From assembly GCA_963775825.1 (NCBI GenBank), contig CAVZKY010000043.1:186001-250000 (forward strand): a stretch of DNA of 64,000 bases. Reading direction: 5' to 3'. Positions within the stretch are counted from its first letter, which is position 1; each line of letters begins with the position of its first letter. Shown one piece after another: positions 1 through 8,288 of the stretch. Below the pieces are notes generated by a model. The model ran no database searches and was not told the DNA's origin. It saw nothing but the letters and a program-made list of their open reading frames with translations. Source of the DNA: Bog-532 sp963775825 (GTDB lineage: Bacteria > Actinomycetota > Actinomycetes > Streptosporangiales > Streptosporangiaceae). The translations under genes were made by a program, and so were the position numbers.

Positions 1-446
1 CGGGTTGTCCACGGTGACCAGTTGGTGCCGTTGTGTGACATGCGGACGGCGGTCGCGGCGTTCGCGGCCGGGTTGAGCATGCGGCGCCCGCCATTGTGGA
101 TCTGCCACAGGCCCCAGTCGTTGGTCCGGCTGATGGCGTTGGGGTTGCCGCCTGATTCATGCTCGGCGATGCAGGCCGCGTGGGAGGCGGTCCTGCCGCT
201 GCCGCCTACGGCCATCCAGAGGTGTTCGAGCGCGCCGAAGCTGTAGACGGCGGTTAGCGGCCTGGTAAAGGCGTCCAGGACGGCGCCTGGGTGTGGCTCG
301 GCCGCGGTGGCTGGCCCGGGCGCGCTGGCCGCCGTGGCGGCGCTGGTTGCTGCGCCCGAGGCGATGGCGGCCACGGCGACCGCGCAGCCTGCTGCCGCGA
401 CGGTGAGTGTGGAGAACTTGCGGTTGGGTGTCTTCTTGGTAGCCAA
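1..446 (-). CDS. Secreted SLT/lysozyme-like muralidase, N-terminal part (gene runs off the left edge)
   Basis: Reading the minus strand from a TTG at 446 gives 148 codons open to the window edge. The start is supported by a GAAAGG ribosome site about five bases upstream. Residues 1-40 are basic and then Ala/Val-rich, a typical Sec signal peptide. Around residues 92-120 the sequence ACIAEHESGGNPNAI followed by DWGLWQIHNGG matches the transglycosylase/Rpf-like lysozyme fold, with E95 or E97 as the likely catalytic acid and the W-G-L-W-Q core. The role inferred is cleavage of peptidoglycan outside the cell. The C-terminus is missing because of the window edge, so any extra binding domain is unknown. 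Confidence 0.75.
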   Translation of the reverse strand, partial: MATKKTPNRKFSTLTVAAAGCAVAVAAIASGAATSAATAASAPGPATAAEPHPGAVLDAFTRPLTAVYSFGALEHLWMAVGGSGRTASHAACIAEHESGGNPNAISRTNDWGLWQIHNGGRRMLNPAANAATAVRMSHNGTNWSPWTT

Positions 447-776
447 AATGCCCTTTCGGTTGTGCACTTGGCGTGCTCGGCGTCCACCCATGGGCGTATG
501 CCCGCCGCCGCGAGAGCGGCGGCTGAGCATCGGCGTGCGCATGTGTCGCAGGGTCAGGGCGACGGGCCACTTTGGCAACTTTGCACACGCTGGGTGCTCC
601 AAGCCACAATGCCAGGATTCGGCCCGGAAGGTGGCCGGATCCGAAATAAAACGCTGTGACCTATAATTCCCATTTGCCCGAGTTGGCTGAGTCTGCCTGT
701 TTGCCGACATGAGCAGGTGGGCCAGATCCCGATTGGCCCGCTTACGGCGCGTTCTGTCGCGAAGTTGCCCCTGCGG
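447..776. other. Gene-free leader region of the muralidase gene, with a hairpin
   Basis: No convincing gene. On the minus strand this is the upstream region of the muralidase. A perfect 8-bp stem with a GAGA/TCTC loop lies at 504-523. Actinobacterial muralidase genes often carry long structured leaders (ydaO-type c-di-AMP riboswitches), but I cannot match the conserved riboswitch core here, so no riboswitch is claimed. Confidence 0.4.
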
Positions 777-1013
777 TCACGCCAGCTTGGCCGCATCGAG
801 CTGGCGCAGCAGGCCGAGATCGTCGGAGACGACCCAGATCGCGGAGATGACACCGGCGGTGACGGTCAGCACGTCGATCGTGCGCACCTCGATGTCGCGC
901 TGCGTCGGCGCGACGGTCCCCAAGGGGGAGACGAACGGGCCGACGTGCCGTCCACGCATGAGGAAGGCGATGACGACCCGGTCAGGCGCCTCCACGGTAT
1001 CCAGGATGTGCAT
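777..1013 (-). pseudogene. SnoaL-like/NTF2-fold domain, C-terminal fragment
   Basis: The 78-residue reading frame has the look of the C-terminal half of a SnoaL-type ester cyclase: DRVVIAFLMRGRH, a conserved turn, then the strand pair ending VVSDDLGLLRQLDA. The same frame continues upstream to about 1085 with plausible family sequence (DPLGRRRPETAW) but no start codon before an in-frame TGA. The N-terminal third of the domain is therefore missing. It is probably a decayed or frameshifted copy; a short functional protein starting at 1013 is less likely. The substrate cannot be guessed. Confidence 0.45.
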
Positions 1014-1145
1014 GTCGAGCTGGTCAAAGGCCTCCCGGGTCCAGGCCGTTTCTGGGCGACGACGGCCGAGGGGGTCCCGCGGCCCGCCGCGGGCATCGCC
1101 GCCCGGCCGTCACGAGGGGCACCAAACTCGGTCGGCAGGGGCGCC

Positions 1146-1868
1146 TCAGTGACCGGCGGTTCGGCCTCCGTCGATGTACAGGATCTCTCCGGTGACGTAC
1201 GGCGCTGACTCCAGGTACAGGATGCCGTCCACGACATCGCTGACCCGGCCCACGCTCCCGAGCGGGGGCAGTTTCCCCGCGAGCGCCTCGGGCGTGTAGG
1301 CCTCGGCTGGGTGCAGCGGGGTCTGGATGATGCCTGGCGCGACGCCGTTGACGCGGATGCCGCGGGAGGCGTACTCGACGGCCAGCGACCTGGTGACCGC
1401 GGCCAGGCCGCCCTTCGTCAGCGCGGTCAGCGCGGTTGGCTCCACGGCGTCAGCGTGCTCCGCGACGCTGGCGCTGATGTTGACGACATGGCCGCTGCGC
1501 TGCTTCAGCATCTGGCGGATGGCGCGCTGGGTCAGCCAGAAGAATCCGGCGAGGTTGATGCCGGTGACCAGCGCGTAGTCCTCGGCGGTGTAGTCGGTGA
1601 ATGGCTTGGCGACGAAGACGCCTGCGTTGTTGACCAGGGTGTCGACGCGCCCGAAGCGATCAATTGCCTGGCTGATGATCCGGTCGGCGGTGGCCTGCTC
1701 GGAGATGTCGCCCTCGACCGTGAGGACGTCCGGGTCCTTCGACGGCTTGATGTGGCGAGAATTCGCCACGACCGCCCAGCGTCGCTGCCGGTACCCGTCG
1801 ACAAGGCCGGCGCCGATTCCCTGCGAGCCGCCCGTCACGATTGCCACCTTCTGCCCGGTTTCGCTCAC
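1146..1868 (-). CDS. SDR-family oxidoreductase lacking the usual catalytic Tyr
   Basis: A 240-residue classical-length short-chain dehydrogenase/reductase. The GTG start has a GGAGAA ribosome site. The N-terminal nucleotide motif TGGSQGIGAG is present (residues 13-22), as are NNAG, the NISAS serine segment and the PG motif after the active site. Where the family has YxxxK, this protein reads TALTK: the lysine is kept but the tyrosine is replaced by threonine. Family members of this kind exist, and the protein may bind NAD(P) without the standard proton relay. The next gene upstream on the same strand is a nitronate monooxygenase-like gene, and the two may be co-transcribed. Confidence 0.85.
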   Translation of the reverse strand: MSETGQKVAIVTGGSQGIGAGLVDGYRQRRWAVVANSRHIKPSKDPDVLTVEGDISEQATADRIISQAIDRFGRVDTLVNNAGVFVAKPFTDYTAEDYALVTGINLAGFFWLTQRAIRQMLKQRSGHVVNISASVAEHADAVEPTALTALTKGGLAAVTRSLAVEYASRGIRVNGVAPGIIQTPLHPAEAYTPEALAGKLPPLGSVGRVSDVVDGILYLESAPYVTGEILYIDGGRTAGH

Positions 1869-2048
1869 GGGTTCTCCGTTCTCATGCGTTCGTGCTCATG
1901 CGCTTGTGGTCGCGGGATCGCCCAGGTGCGGCGTGAGCTCCGCCGTCACCCACTGGCCGAGCGGCTGGGGCTTCAGTTTTAAACGTGCTTGTTGCTGGCC
2001 GGGAACAAGAAGCGCCGGCGGCCGCGGTGCGAGCGCCTCCGTCCCGGG

Positions 2049-3000
2049 TTACAGGCGGGAGGTGAGCTCGGTCACGATGTCCGCCGCTGACCGTGACTCC
2101 TTCGCGAGTGCGACGCCCTGGCCGGCCCACATCGACAGCGCTTCGATCTCCCCGGTCGTCCCGACCATCGGCGGCGCTGGCTCGTAGCGGACGATTGCCT
2201 CGCCGGAGGCGAAGTGCGCGATCACGTCGCCGTGTTCCTGGCCGCTGGTCGTCTGGGGGGCGGCCCGCGGCTTCCCACGCCTTGGCCGTTGAGTTGCGGA
2301 GGGCGCGGTGGGGAGAATCGGGCCACCCGACGTCGTACAGGTTGGGGTACCACTGCGCATCGGTCTCGGCGGCCGCTATCAGCCGGCGCCGGTAGTCCTC
2401 GTGCAGCGGCATCTCCTCGGCCAGCAGGAACCGGGTGCCCAGCCACGCGGCCTGCGCTCCCAGGGCGAGCACCGCGGCGACTCCGCGAGCGTCACCGATC
2501 CCGCCAGCCGCGATCACCGGCACCGGCGCCACCGCGTCCACGACAGCAGGCACCAGCGGCAGTGTCGCGACCTTGCCCCACACGTGCCCGCCGGCCTCCC
2601 AGCCTTGCGCGACGATCACGTCCGCGCCGGCCGCGACTGCCCGCCGTGCCTCCTCGGCGCTGCCGACCGTGTGCATAACGATCCCCCCGGCGGCGTGCAC
2701 CGGCTCGATGTAGCCGCTGGGATCCCCCCACATGAACGAGACGATCCGCAAGCCGGCCTCGAGGGCCTGGTCAAGGCGGCCGTGACGATCTTCGGTGAGA
2801 ACCAGGTTGCCGCCGAACGGCCGCGCGGTCAGCGCCGCTGTCGCACGAACGCTGGCTCCGACGTCAGCGGACCACGTGAGCGTCACCATGCCGAGCGCGC
2901 CGGCATTCGAGACCGCCGCGGCCAGTTGGGGAACGTCGGCCATGGGCGCCTGGACGATCGGTTGCTCAATCCCGAGCACCTCGCATAGCGGTGTGCTCAC
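2049..3000 (-). pseudogene. Nitronate monooxygenase (NPD family), frameshifted
   Basis: Starts at a GTG at 3000 behind GGGGGAAGG. Residues 1-240 are a good FMN-dependent 2-nitropropane dioxygenase-like barrel: APMADVPQLAAAVSNAGALG at the N-terminus, GWEAGGHVWG with the catalytic His, and the phosphate-binding AAGGIGDARGV. At a G6 run (about 2254-2259) the frame is lost. The rest of the family sequence (MVGTTGEIEALSMWAGQGVA to VTELTSRL) continues in another frame and stops at 2049. One base restored there would give a normal protein of about 316 residues. The likely role is oxidation of alkyl nitronates. A sequencing error in the homopolymer is the simplest explanation. Confidence 0.8.
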
Positions 3001-3042
3001 TGCCTTCCCCCCTCCGCGATCCTGCCGGCCACCAGGTGACCG

Positions 3043-3642
3043 TCACACATACGATGTCGGCGTCGACCCGGGGGTCTGCCGGTCCCAGCCGTGGAACTTC
3101 GAGTAGTCGCCCTTGTCCCAGGCTTCGCGGAGGCCCGGGGTGCTCAGATCCCAGTCCGGGCGGATCTCGCTACTGGCGGCACGCAGGTCATGCCACAGGT
3201 CGTAGAACGACGGGCGGCCCCAGAACCAGTAGCCGTTATAGACACTGTGAATGACCAGCCCCGGCTTGAGCACCAGCGTGTGCGGGATCATGGGGTTGTG
3301 CTCGGGGTCGGTGTACTCGGCGATGTCGAGGTCCTGCTGGACGGTCCGGCCGGGATCGGACAGGAAGGTCCACTGGGCGCCCACCGACGCGCGGAACTCT
3401 TGCAGGGTGTGATGATCGTCGGTGGCGATAGTGGCGACCTGGGTGTAGGCCACCGCGATCTTCGGGTAGTTGGCCGCCAGCTCGAGGTGCTGCTGGTGCT
3501 CTTTGGGGCAGTAGTTGCCGCGCGCCAGGGTGAGGATCAGCGGATCGCGGCCCTGCAGCTCGCTGAGCGTACGCACCGTGCCGATGTGGTCCGGCAGAGC
3601 GTAATCGGGGAAGATGCCGCCAGGCCTGATGTCAGGACGCAT
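3043..3642 (-). CDS. Redoxin (AhpC/TSA, thioredoxin-fold) protein
   Basis: About 199 residues starting at MRPDIRPGG. The open frame extends further upstream, but that sequence is not conserved-looking. The thioredoxin fold is recognisable: PDYALPDHIGTVRTLSEL, then LILTLARGNYCPKEHQQHLE with a single peroxidatic-type Cys, and later FLSDPGRTVQQDLDI. The C-terminal third (YNGYWFWGRPS, DLWHDLR) is typical of a redoxin subgroup that acts without a nearby resolving Cys. It lies 42 bases upstream of the nitronate monooxygenase gene on the same strand, so joint expression is likely. The role inferred is thiol-dependent reduction of peroxide or another small substrate in the cytoplasm. Confidence 0.75.
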   Translation of the reverse strand: MRPDIRPGGIFPDYALPDHIGTVRTLSELQGRDPLILTLARGNYCPKEHQQHLELAANYPKIAVAYTQVATIATDDHHTLQEFRASVGAQWTFLSDPGRTVQQDLDIAEYTDPEHNPMIPHTLVLKPGLVIHSVYNGYWFWGRPSFYDLWHDLRAASSEIRPDWDLSTPGLREAWDKGDYSKFHGWDRQTPGSTPTSYV

Positions 3643-3787
3643 CGGATGACTACCTCTCACCGCATCGAGTGCCCAACCTGCATCGTGCTCACTGTCAACT
3701 GCGTCACAACAAGGCCGTTGCGCCCACAAACACCAGACCGCACCCAGAGTAACGAAACCAACCTGGGCTGGGAGTTTTCGCATGGGT

Positions 3788-4195
3788 TCATCGGTCACGG
3801 TCCGGGATCGTCTCAGCCAGCGCCGCCCGCGAGGCAGCCGCCGGGAAGGGGTCGGCGAAGTACTGGGTCTCGTGCGTGACCAGATCACCGGCGAACTCCA
3901 TGAGACTCACCGAGTAGGTGGGCGCGCCGTCATAGGTGATCACGCACTCGCTCACCCACAGGTCGCCGGCGCCCCGGATCCGCAGGACACGGAAGTGGCG
4001 TTCGGCCGGGTGCCCGCCGCGCTGCGCCTGGATCTTGGACCGGCCCCGGAAGCGCTCCCCGGACTGCGGGTAGTCCAGGATCCCATCTTCGGCGTAGATC
4101 GCGTGCTCGGTGTCGATGTCCCCGCTCTCGGAGGCCTCCCAGTGCTGCTCCACCCGGGCCCGGGTCCTGGCGTCACGATCCAGTGCGCTGCTCAC
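3788..4195 (-). CDS. SnoaL-like (NTF2-fold) protein
   Basis: 135 residues with the order expected of SnoaL-like proteins: an N-terminal helix (DARTRARVEQHWEA), AIYAEDGILDYPQSGERFRGR, and paired strands ending SVSLMEFAGDLVTHETQYFADPF. The last segment, ETQYFADPFPA, is common in proteins that give a role in polyketide or small-molecule modification to this fold, but no reaction can be assigned. It abuts a broken SDR fragment upstream and precedes the redoxin gene on the same strand, so the three may once have been one transcription unit. Confidence 0.75.
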   Translation of the reverse strand: MSSALDRDARTRARVEQHWEASESGDIDTEHAIYAEDGILDYPQSGERFRGRSKIQAQRGGHPAERHFRVLRIRGAGDLWVSECVITYDGAPTYSVSLMEFAGDLVTHETQYFADPFPAAASRAALAETIPDRDR

Positions 4196-4214
4196 CTGCG
4201 CCTGCCCTCCTTGG

Positions 4215-4397
4215 TTACGGTTCCCGCGGTCCTGACACTTCCGCTTGTGCTTGTGCTATCAGAGGGCCGTAGACCGAGCAGCCCTGGGCCGCGAGCTGGC
4301 GGACAGGCTCGCGGCCCATGCCGGAGCCGCCGCCGGTCACCACCGCGAGCTTGCCCGTGAACGAGTCCACAGCCGTGATCTTTACCTGCTCTGCCAC
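4215..4397 (-). pseudogene. SDR N-terminal fragment
   Basis: 60 codons beginning MAEQVKITAVDSFTGKLAVV and including the Rossmann motif TGGGSGMGRE, exactly how many SDR proteins begin. After about residue 43 (QGCSVYG) similarity stops and the frame ends, leaving none of the NNAG or YxxxK parts. The rest is replaced by the SnoaL gene a few bases downstream. This is a deletion remnant rather than a sequencing frameshift, since no other frame continues the SDR. Confidence 0.6.
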
Positions 4398-4506
4398 TGC
4401 CGGTCAACGCTCCAGGGTGCCTGCAGCTCGGCGAACGGCCGGGCCCCGTAGTTCATCTCCTGGACGGTCAGCCGGGGCGGCCGCCCCGGTAAGGCGATCG
4501 GCCGCC

Positions 4507-4596
4507 GGCTGCGTAAGACCAGGCTGCGTAAGACCAGGCTGCGTAAGGCCAGGCTGCGTCAGGCCAGGCTGCGTACGGCCAGGCTGCGTCAGACCA
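4507..4596. repeat. 15-bp tandem repeat, six copies
   Basis: Six head-to-tail copies of GGCTGCGTAAGACCA with one to three changes per copy. They lie just beyond the 3' end of the peptidase gene. In one minus-strand frame they read as LTQPG repeats, but that frame is reached only after the peptidase frame has been lost. Confidence 0.85.
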
Positions 4597-4630
4597 GGCC
4601 GGCGCAGCGAGCGAGGCGCTCGCGGCATTT

Positions 4631-6378
4631 CTACAGGGCGGCTGCCGGGGCCGCGTCGAGAGCCTTGATGGCCTGGGCGAACGCGAGAATTTCGCCGTAC
4701 ATCAGGCGCTGGTCCAGCTTGTCGAGGTCGAGCAGGTGCGGCCGCTGCGCGTCCCCCGCCTGCAGCAGGTAGGTGGGAAGGGGGCAAAGCGAGACAGTGC
4801 CGAGCCCTGCCGCGTACAGCGGCGCGCCCTCGCCGAGGTAGAGCGGGAGGCGGGGCGAGGGCGGGCCGCACGGTGGCCACGGGATGGTCCGGCCAGCCCC
4901 TCCCGTTGACCGCGGCGACCGCAGCGAGGTAGGCGTCCTGCTCGGCGTTGGCCGGGCTGGTGATGTCCCGCTGCATGGTGTACGTGGTGCCCCACTCGGA
5001 ACCGCCTGTTGGCACGTACTGCCCGGTCACGGGGTCGTTCGTCCACATCGTGGCGCCGAGGTGCTCGACGGTCACGCCGAGCGTGGCAGCCTGGTAGATG
5101 TCCGGGTGGTCGAGCATCCAGACGCTGGTGGCGTCGGTGCCGATCTCGACGTTCTTGGGGTTCGGGATGGCCTGGGTGAACTGCGGCAGCTGGAAGTGCC
5201 CGGTGACCAGCGCGAAGTACATGTCGTGGTTGCGCGAGGGAAGCCCCGCCAGGTACTGGGCGAGAGCGACGAGCCCGAGTCCGCCGTTCTCCTCGGTGGC
5301 GTTCGGCCCGTCGGTGTGGGTGTTGATGATGATGTTCTGGCCGGTGTTGCCCGAGCCTTTCAGCGAGCCCCAGACCGTCTCGGTCGCCGCGCCCGCGGTG
5401 ATGTCCGCGGTGAGCACGAGCGTCGCGCTCGCCTGGCCGCTCGCCGCGAGCACGGACAGCTCGGTGCCGGTCGAGTCGCCGACCCATACCGCAGGGCAGC
5501 CCGGATCGCCAGGGGACGGCAGGCCGGATGCCGCCGGATAGCCCGTGGTGAACGGGTTGTACTGGTTGATGACCTCGTCGTCAGGGAGTCCGGTCCAGGC
5601 ACAGACCACGCCGAGCACCCCGGCGTTCCTTGCGTCGAGCAGCGGAACCGGGTCGAATATGCCCTGCCAGGCGGGATGGGTCAGCGCGGCAGCGTAAGCG
5701 GTGTAGTCCGCGGCGGCCTGAGCGGAAGTCTTGCCCGGCTCGTAGCCGCCGATGGCCGTCTGGCCAAGGTCCAGGTCGAAAACCGGCGGCGCGGTCCGCA
5801 CCAGCGCGATCGCGCCCTTGGCCGGTGCCCAGAAGGCTGCGGTGTAGCCGCTGGCGGGCGGAAAGGTGCCGAGGTCGACCAGGGTGCCGGTCACGCCGCC
5901 GGGCGGCGTCTGCCCGGAGTAGGGGTAGTAGTAGGTCAGCGGGACCCGGCCCGACCTGCCGATGGTCGAGGGGACGCTCACCCGGAGGGCGAAGTCGCGG
6001 GCCAGCCAGCGGTTGAAGGTGTGCCGGTCGGTCCGCATGGTGAAGCCAGGTACCGCGGACGAGTTGCCCGGCGAGCCAGTCCACATAGGCCACGTGACCG
6101 CTGCTGCCCGTGTATCTGGTCCCGAACTGGACAAGCTGCTGCTCCCAGCTCCACACTTCGGGCAGGCTGGGCATGCCCGTGGCCACCGCTGCGCCGGGAC
6201 GCGCTGGTCCGCGTGGCCGCCAGCGCTTCCGGCGTGCCCAGGCCGACGGCGCTGGCGGCGAAAGCCGCCGCGCCGGCCGCTCCCGCACTGGCGAGGAACT
6301 GCCGCCTCGGCAAGCCGGGGCGCCGCAGCGCACCGCCGCGCCAGCCGTCGCTGAACCGGCCGGGTTGCTGGCTTTCAT
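4631..6378 (-). pseudogene. Tat-exported M28-type peptidase, several frameshifts
   Basis: Pieces of one protein lie in different frames. The N-terminus MKASNPAG starts at 6378. A twin-arginine signal (LPRRQFLASAGAAGAAAFAA) follows, then SLPEVWSWEQQLVQFGTRYTG. A long intact stretch of about 400 residues runs from the PA-like insert (AVWVGDSTGTELSVL) to the zinc peptidase core (INTHTDGPNATEENGGLGL), with the HTDG and EENGG motifs of family M28. The C-terminus ends KALDAAPAAAL with a stop at 4631. Frame changes fall near 4850, 6090, 6190 and 6350. With these repaired the product would be about 580 residues, acting outside the membrane. Real decay cannot be excluded, because four indels in one gene is many. 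Confidence 0.7.
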
Positions 6379-6625
6379 GCTCACTTTCGCTCCTCGCTGA
6401 AGGATGGACGCTGCAGATCGGGCGGAACAGGAGGCTCGGGCCGCCGTGGCGCGGACCCGGGGCGTACCGGTCGCCGTAAAAGCCGGAGTATGCATGCCGC
6501 GCAGCCCGGAATGCACTGTGCGCGGGGACAGAAGTCATGAGGCCACGTTGTGCACCGGCGGCTGAGTGCACCCCGGCAGCCTGCGAACCTGGTCACTTCG
6601 CAGCGCTGCCGCTACTGTTCAGGCC

Positions 6626-7949
6626 ATGCGCCGCGCCACCACCGGGCCGACAGGTCACCCTGTCGTGGCCCGGCTCGCGGCCGAGCTGGTCGACGAGCTC
6701 GGGGACCTGACCGAGCAGCTTTTGGTCATGATCCGGCAGGCCGACGAGTCCTACCTCGCTGTGGAGACCGACGACCTGCGCCGTGCCGTCCGGGCCAACC
6801 TGGCCAGCTTCGTCGGTGATCTCGCCAGCCAGCGATCGCCGAGCACCTCCTCCTCGCGAGACACCGCCCAGCGCCGGGCCGAGCCAGGGCGTGCCGCTCG
6901 GGTCGGTGCTGCATGCCTACCGGCTGGGCTTTCACGTCATCTGGGGCGCGCTCGCCGACCGGGCGCTGCGAAAAGGCCCGGAATGGCTGGACGGACTGGT
7001 GCGCGGGTCGGCCACGGTCTGGGCCTGGGTGGACACCAGCTCCGAGGCCGTCAACGCCGGGTACCGCGACGCCCTGATCGAGTCCGCCCGAGAGGATGAG
7101 CAGCGGCGAATGCTGTTGCTCGACACCCTGTTCGAGGGGCGGCTGGGCGAATGGAAGATGCTGGGCGGCAGCATGCCCGCCATCGGCCTGCCGGGGCGGG
7201 CCCGCTACCTGGCGGTGTCGGCCGAAACACCGGGAACCGGAATCGAGAACCTGCCTGCGCCTGGTCAGTTCCTCCGCCGCTCGGGCGTGCCCTCCGCCTG
7301 GCGCCTTCGCGCCGACGAACAGGTGGGCGTGGTCGCCGTCAGCCAGGACCGGACAGGCGCTTGCCGTCAGGGATCTGCTCGCCCGAAGTGGCCACCGGCC
7401 GGGTCGGGATCAGCCCCGAGTACGACGACGCCCTCGACACCGACCGGGCGCTCGGGATCGCAGCGGTCGCCAGGAGGTGCCTGCCGCCCGGCAGCATCGG
7501 CGTCGCCACCATCGACGACGACTCGGTGGCGGCCATCGTCGCCGGTACGCCGGACATCTCGGGCAGAGTGGTGCACCGGCTGCTCGGCCGGGTCACCGAT
7601 CTCGCCCGCGAAGAGCAGGAAATCCTGCTGACCACGCTGCGGATCTGGCTCGAATGCGGTGGGAACGCCTCCGCCGCGGCACGGCAGCTGTACTGCCACC
7701 GCAACACCGTGCGCAACCGGCTGCACCGCCTCGAAGACGCTCAGCGGCCAGTCCCTCAGCGACCCCCACGGCGTGGCAGGCCTGTCCATCGCCGCTCAGG
7801 GAGTCAGGCTCCTCGGGCCGGACCTGACGCACCCTCGGCAGGCTGCGCGGCCAGAGCCCGCGGAGACCGGGATTCGCTGCGCCAACGCGAGATCGGAGGT
7901 CCCGCCGGCCAGGGAACCCAGCCGGGGCCCGCTTCCGGCAAGCCGCTGA
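6626..7949 (+). pseudogene. PucR/CdaR-type HTH transcriptional regulator, frameshifted
   Basis: Starts MRRATTGPTGHPVVARLAAEL. The protein can be followed through four frames: a helical N-terminal region (VLHAYRLGFHVIWGALADRAL), a middle GGDEF-like region, then LLTTLRIWLECGGNASAAARQL with the CHRNTVRNRLHRLED recognition helix that defines the PucR C-terminal HTH_30 domain. Frame changes fall near 6890, 7360 and 7740. The end of the family domain is near 7826, and the last frame runs on to a stop at 7949. It sits immediately upstream of the hxs genes on the same strand, so an intact version could be their regulator, but that is inference from position only. Confidence 0.7.
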
Positions 7950-7997
7950 TCGGCGGGTGCGGCGCAATGCCCGCAATGCGTGGCCTAGCCCGGGGAT

Positions 7998-8288
7998 GTG
8001 CGGCCGGTGGACCTGGACGCGTTGCAGCGGAGCGCCTACGCGGTGGCCGCCGAGATGACGGTCGACATCCGCGTTTCCGGCGCTGATTTCGCCTGCACCC
8101 TTTTCCCGCGCGGGAAAGACACCACCGACGACGAGCTGACGCACCGGTTCCGCGTGGAGGTGAACGATCAGATCCTCCGGGTGCGGATCGCGAAGGAGAC
8201 CGAGCCGCTGCGGAACCTGGTCTTCGCGCTGGCGTTCTCGCAGACCGGCCTGATCGAAGGCGACGAAGAAACCGAAACTAAGGCGTGA
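7998..8288 (+). CDS. hxsD: His-Xaa-Ser system protein HxsD
   Basis: 96 residues from a GTG start. The second half carries the family signature: VEVNDQILRVRIAKETEPLRNLVFALAFS, corresponding to the conserved ND-x-x-LR and the IxxETxxxRNLI segments of HxsD. The first half (DLDALQRSAYAVAAEMTVDI) fits the usual start of the family. HxsD is small, soluble and of unknown biochemistry; it accompanies the two radical SAM enzymes HxsB and HxsC and may act as a binding or scaffold partner for the substrate. Its stop codon overlaps the start of hxsB by four bases, so the two are translationally coupled. The assignment rests on both the motif and the gene order. Confidence 0.85.
   Translation: MRPVDLDALQRSAYAVAAEMTVDIRVSGADFACTLFPRGKDTTDDELTHRFRVEVNDQILRVRIAKETEPLRNLVFALAFSQTGLIEGDEETETKA

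Noticed and set aside
447..660. Possible c-di-AMP (ydaO-type) riboswitch leader of the muralidase gene
   Set aside because: The leader is long and has a good hairpin at 504-523, but I cannot match the conserved ydaO core to it. Without that, the claim rests on gene type only.
5098..6479. Long plus-strand frames opposite the M28 peptidase and glgP genes
   Set aside because: They mirror high-GC codon use of the minus-strand genes, are Arg/Gly-rich and have no domain; frames of this kind appear opposite most genes here.
7950..7997. Leader peptide between the PucR remnant and hxsD
   Set aside because: Only 48 bases with no start, ribosome site or HxS motif.
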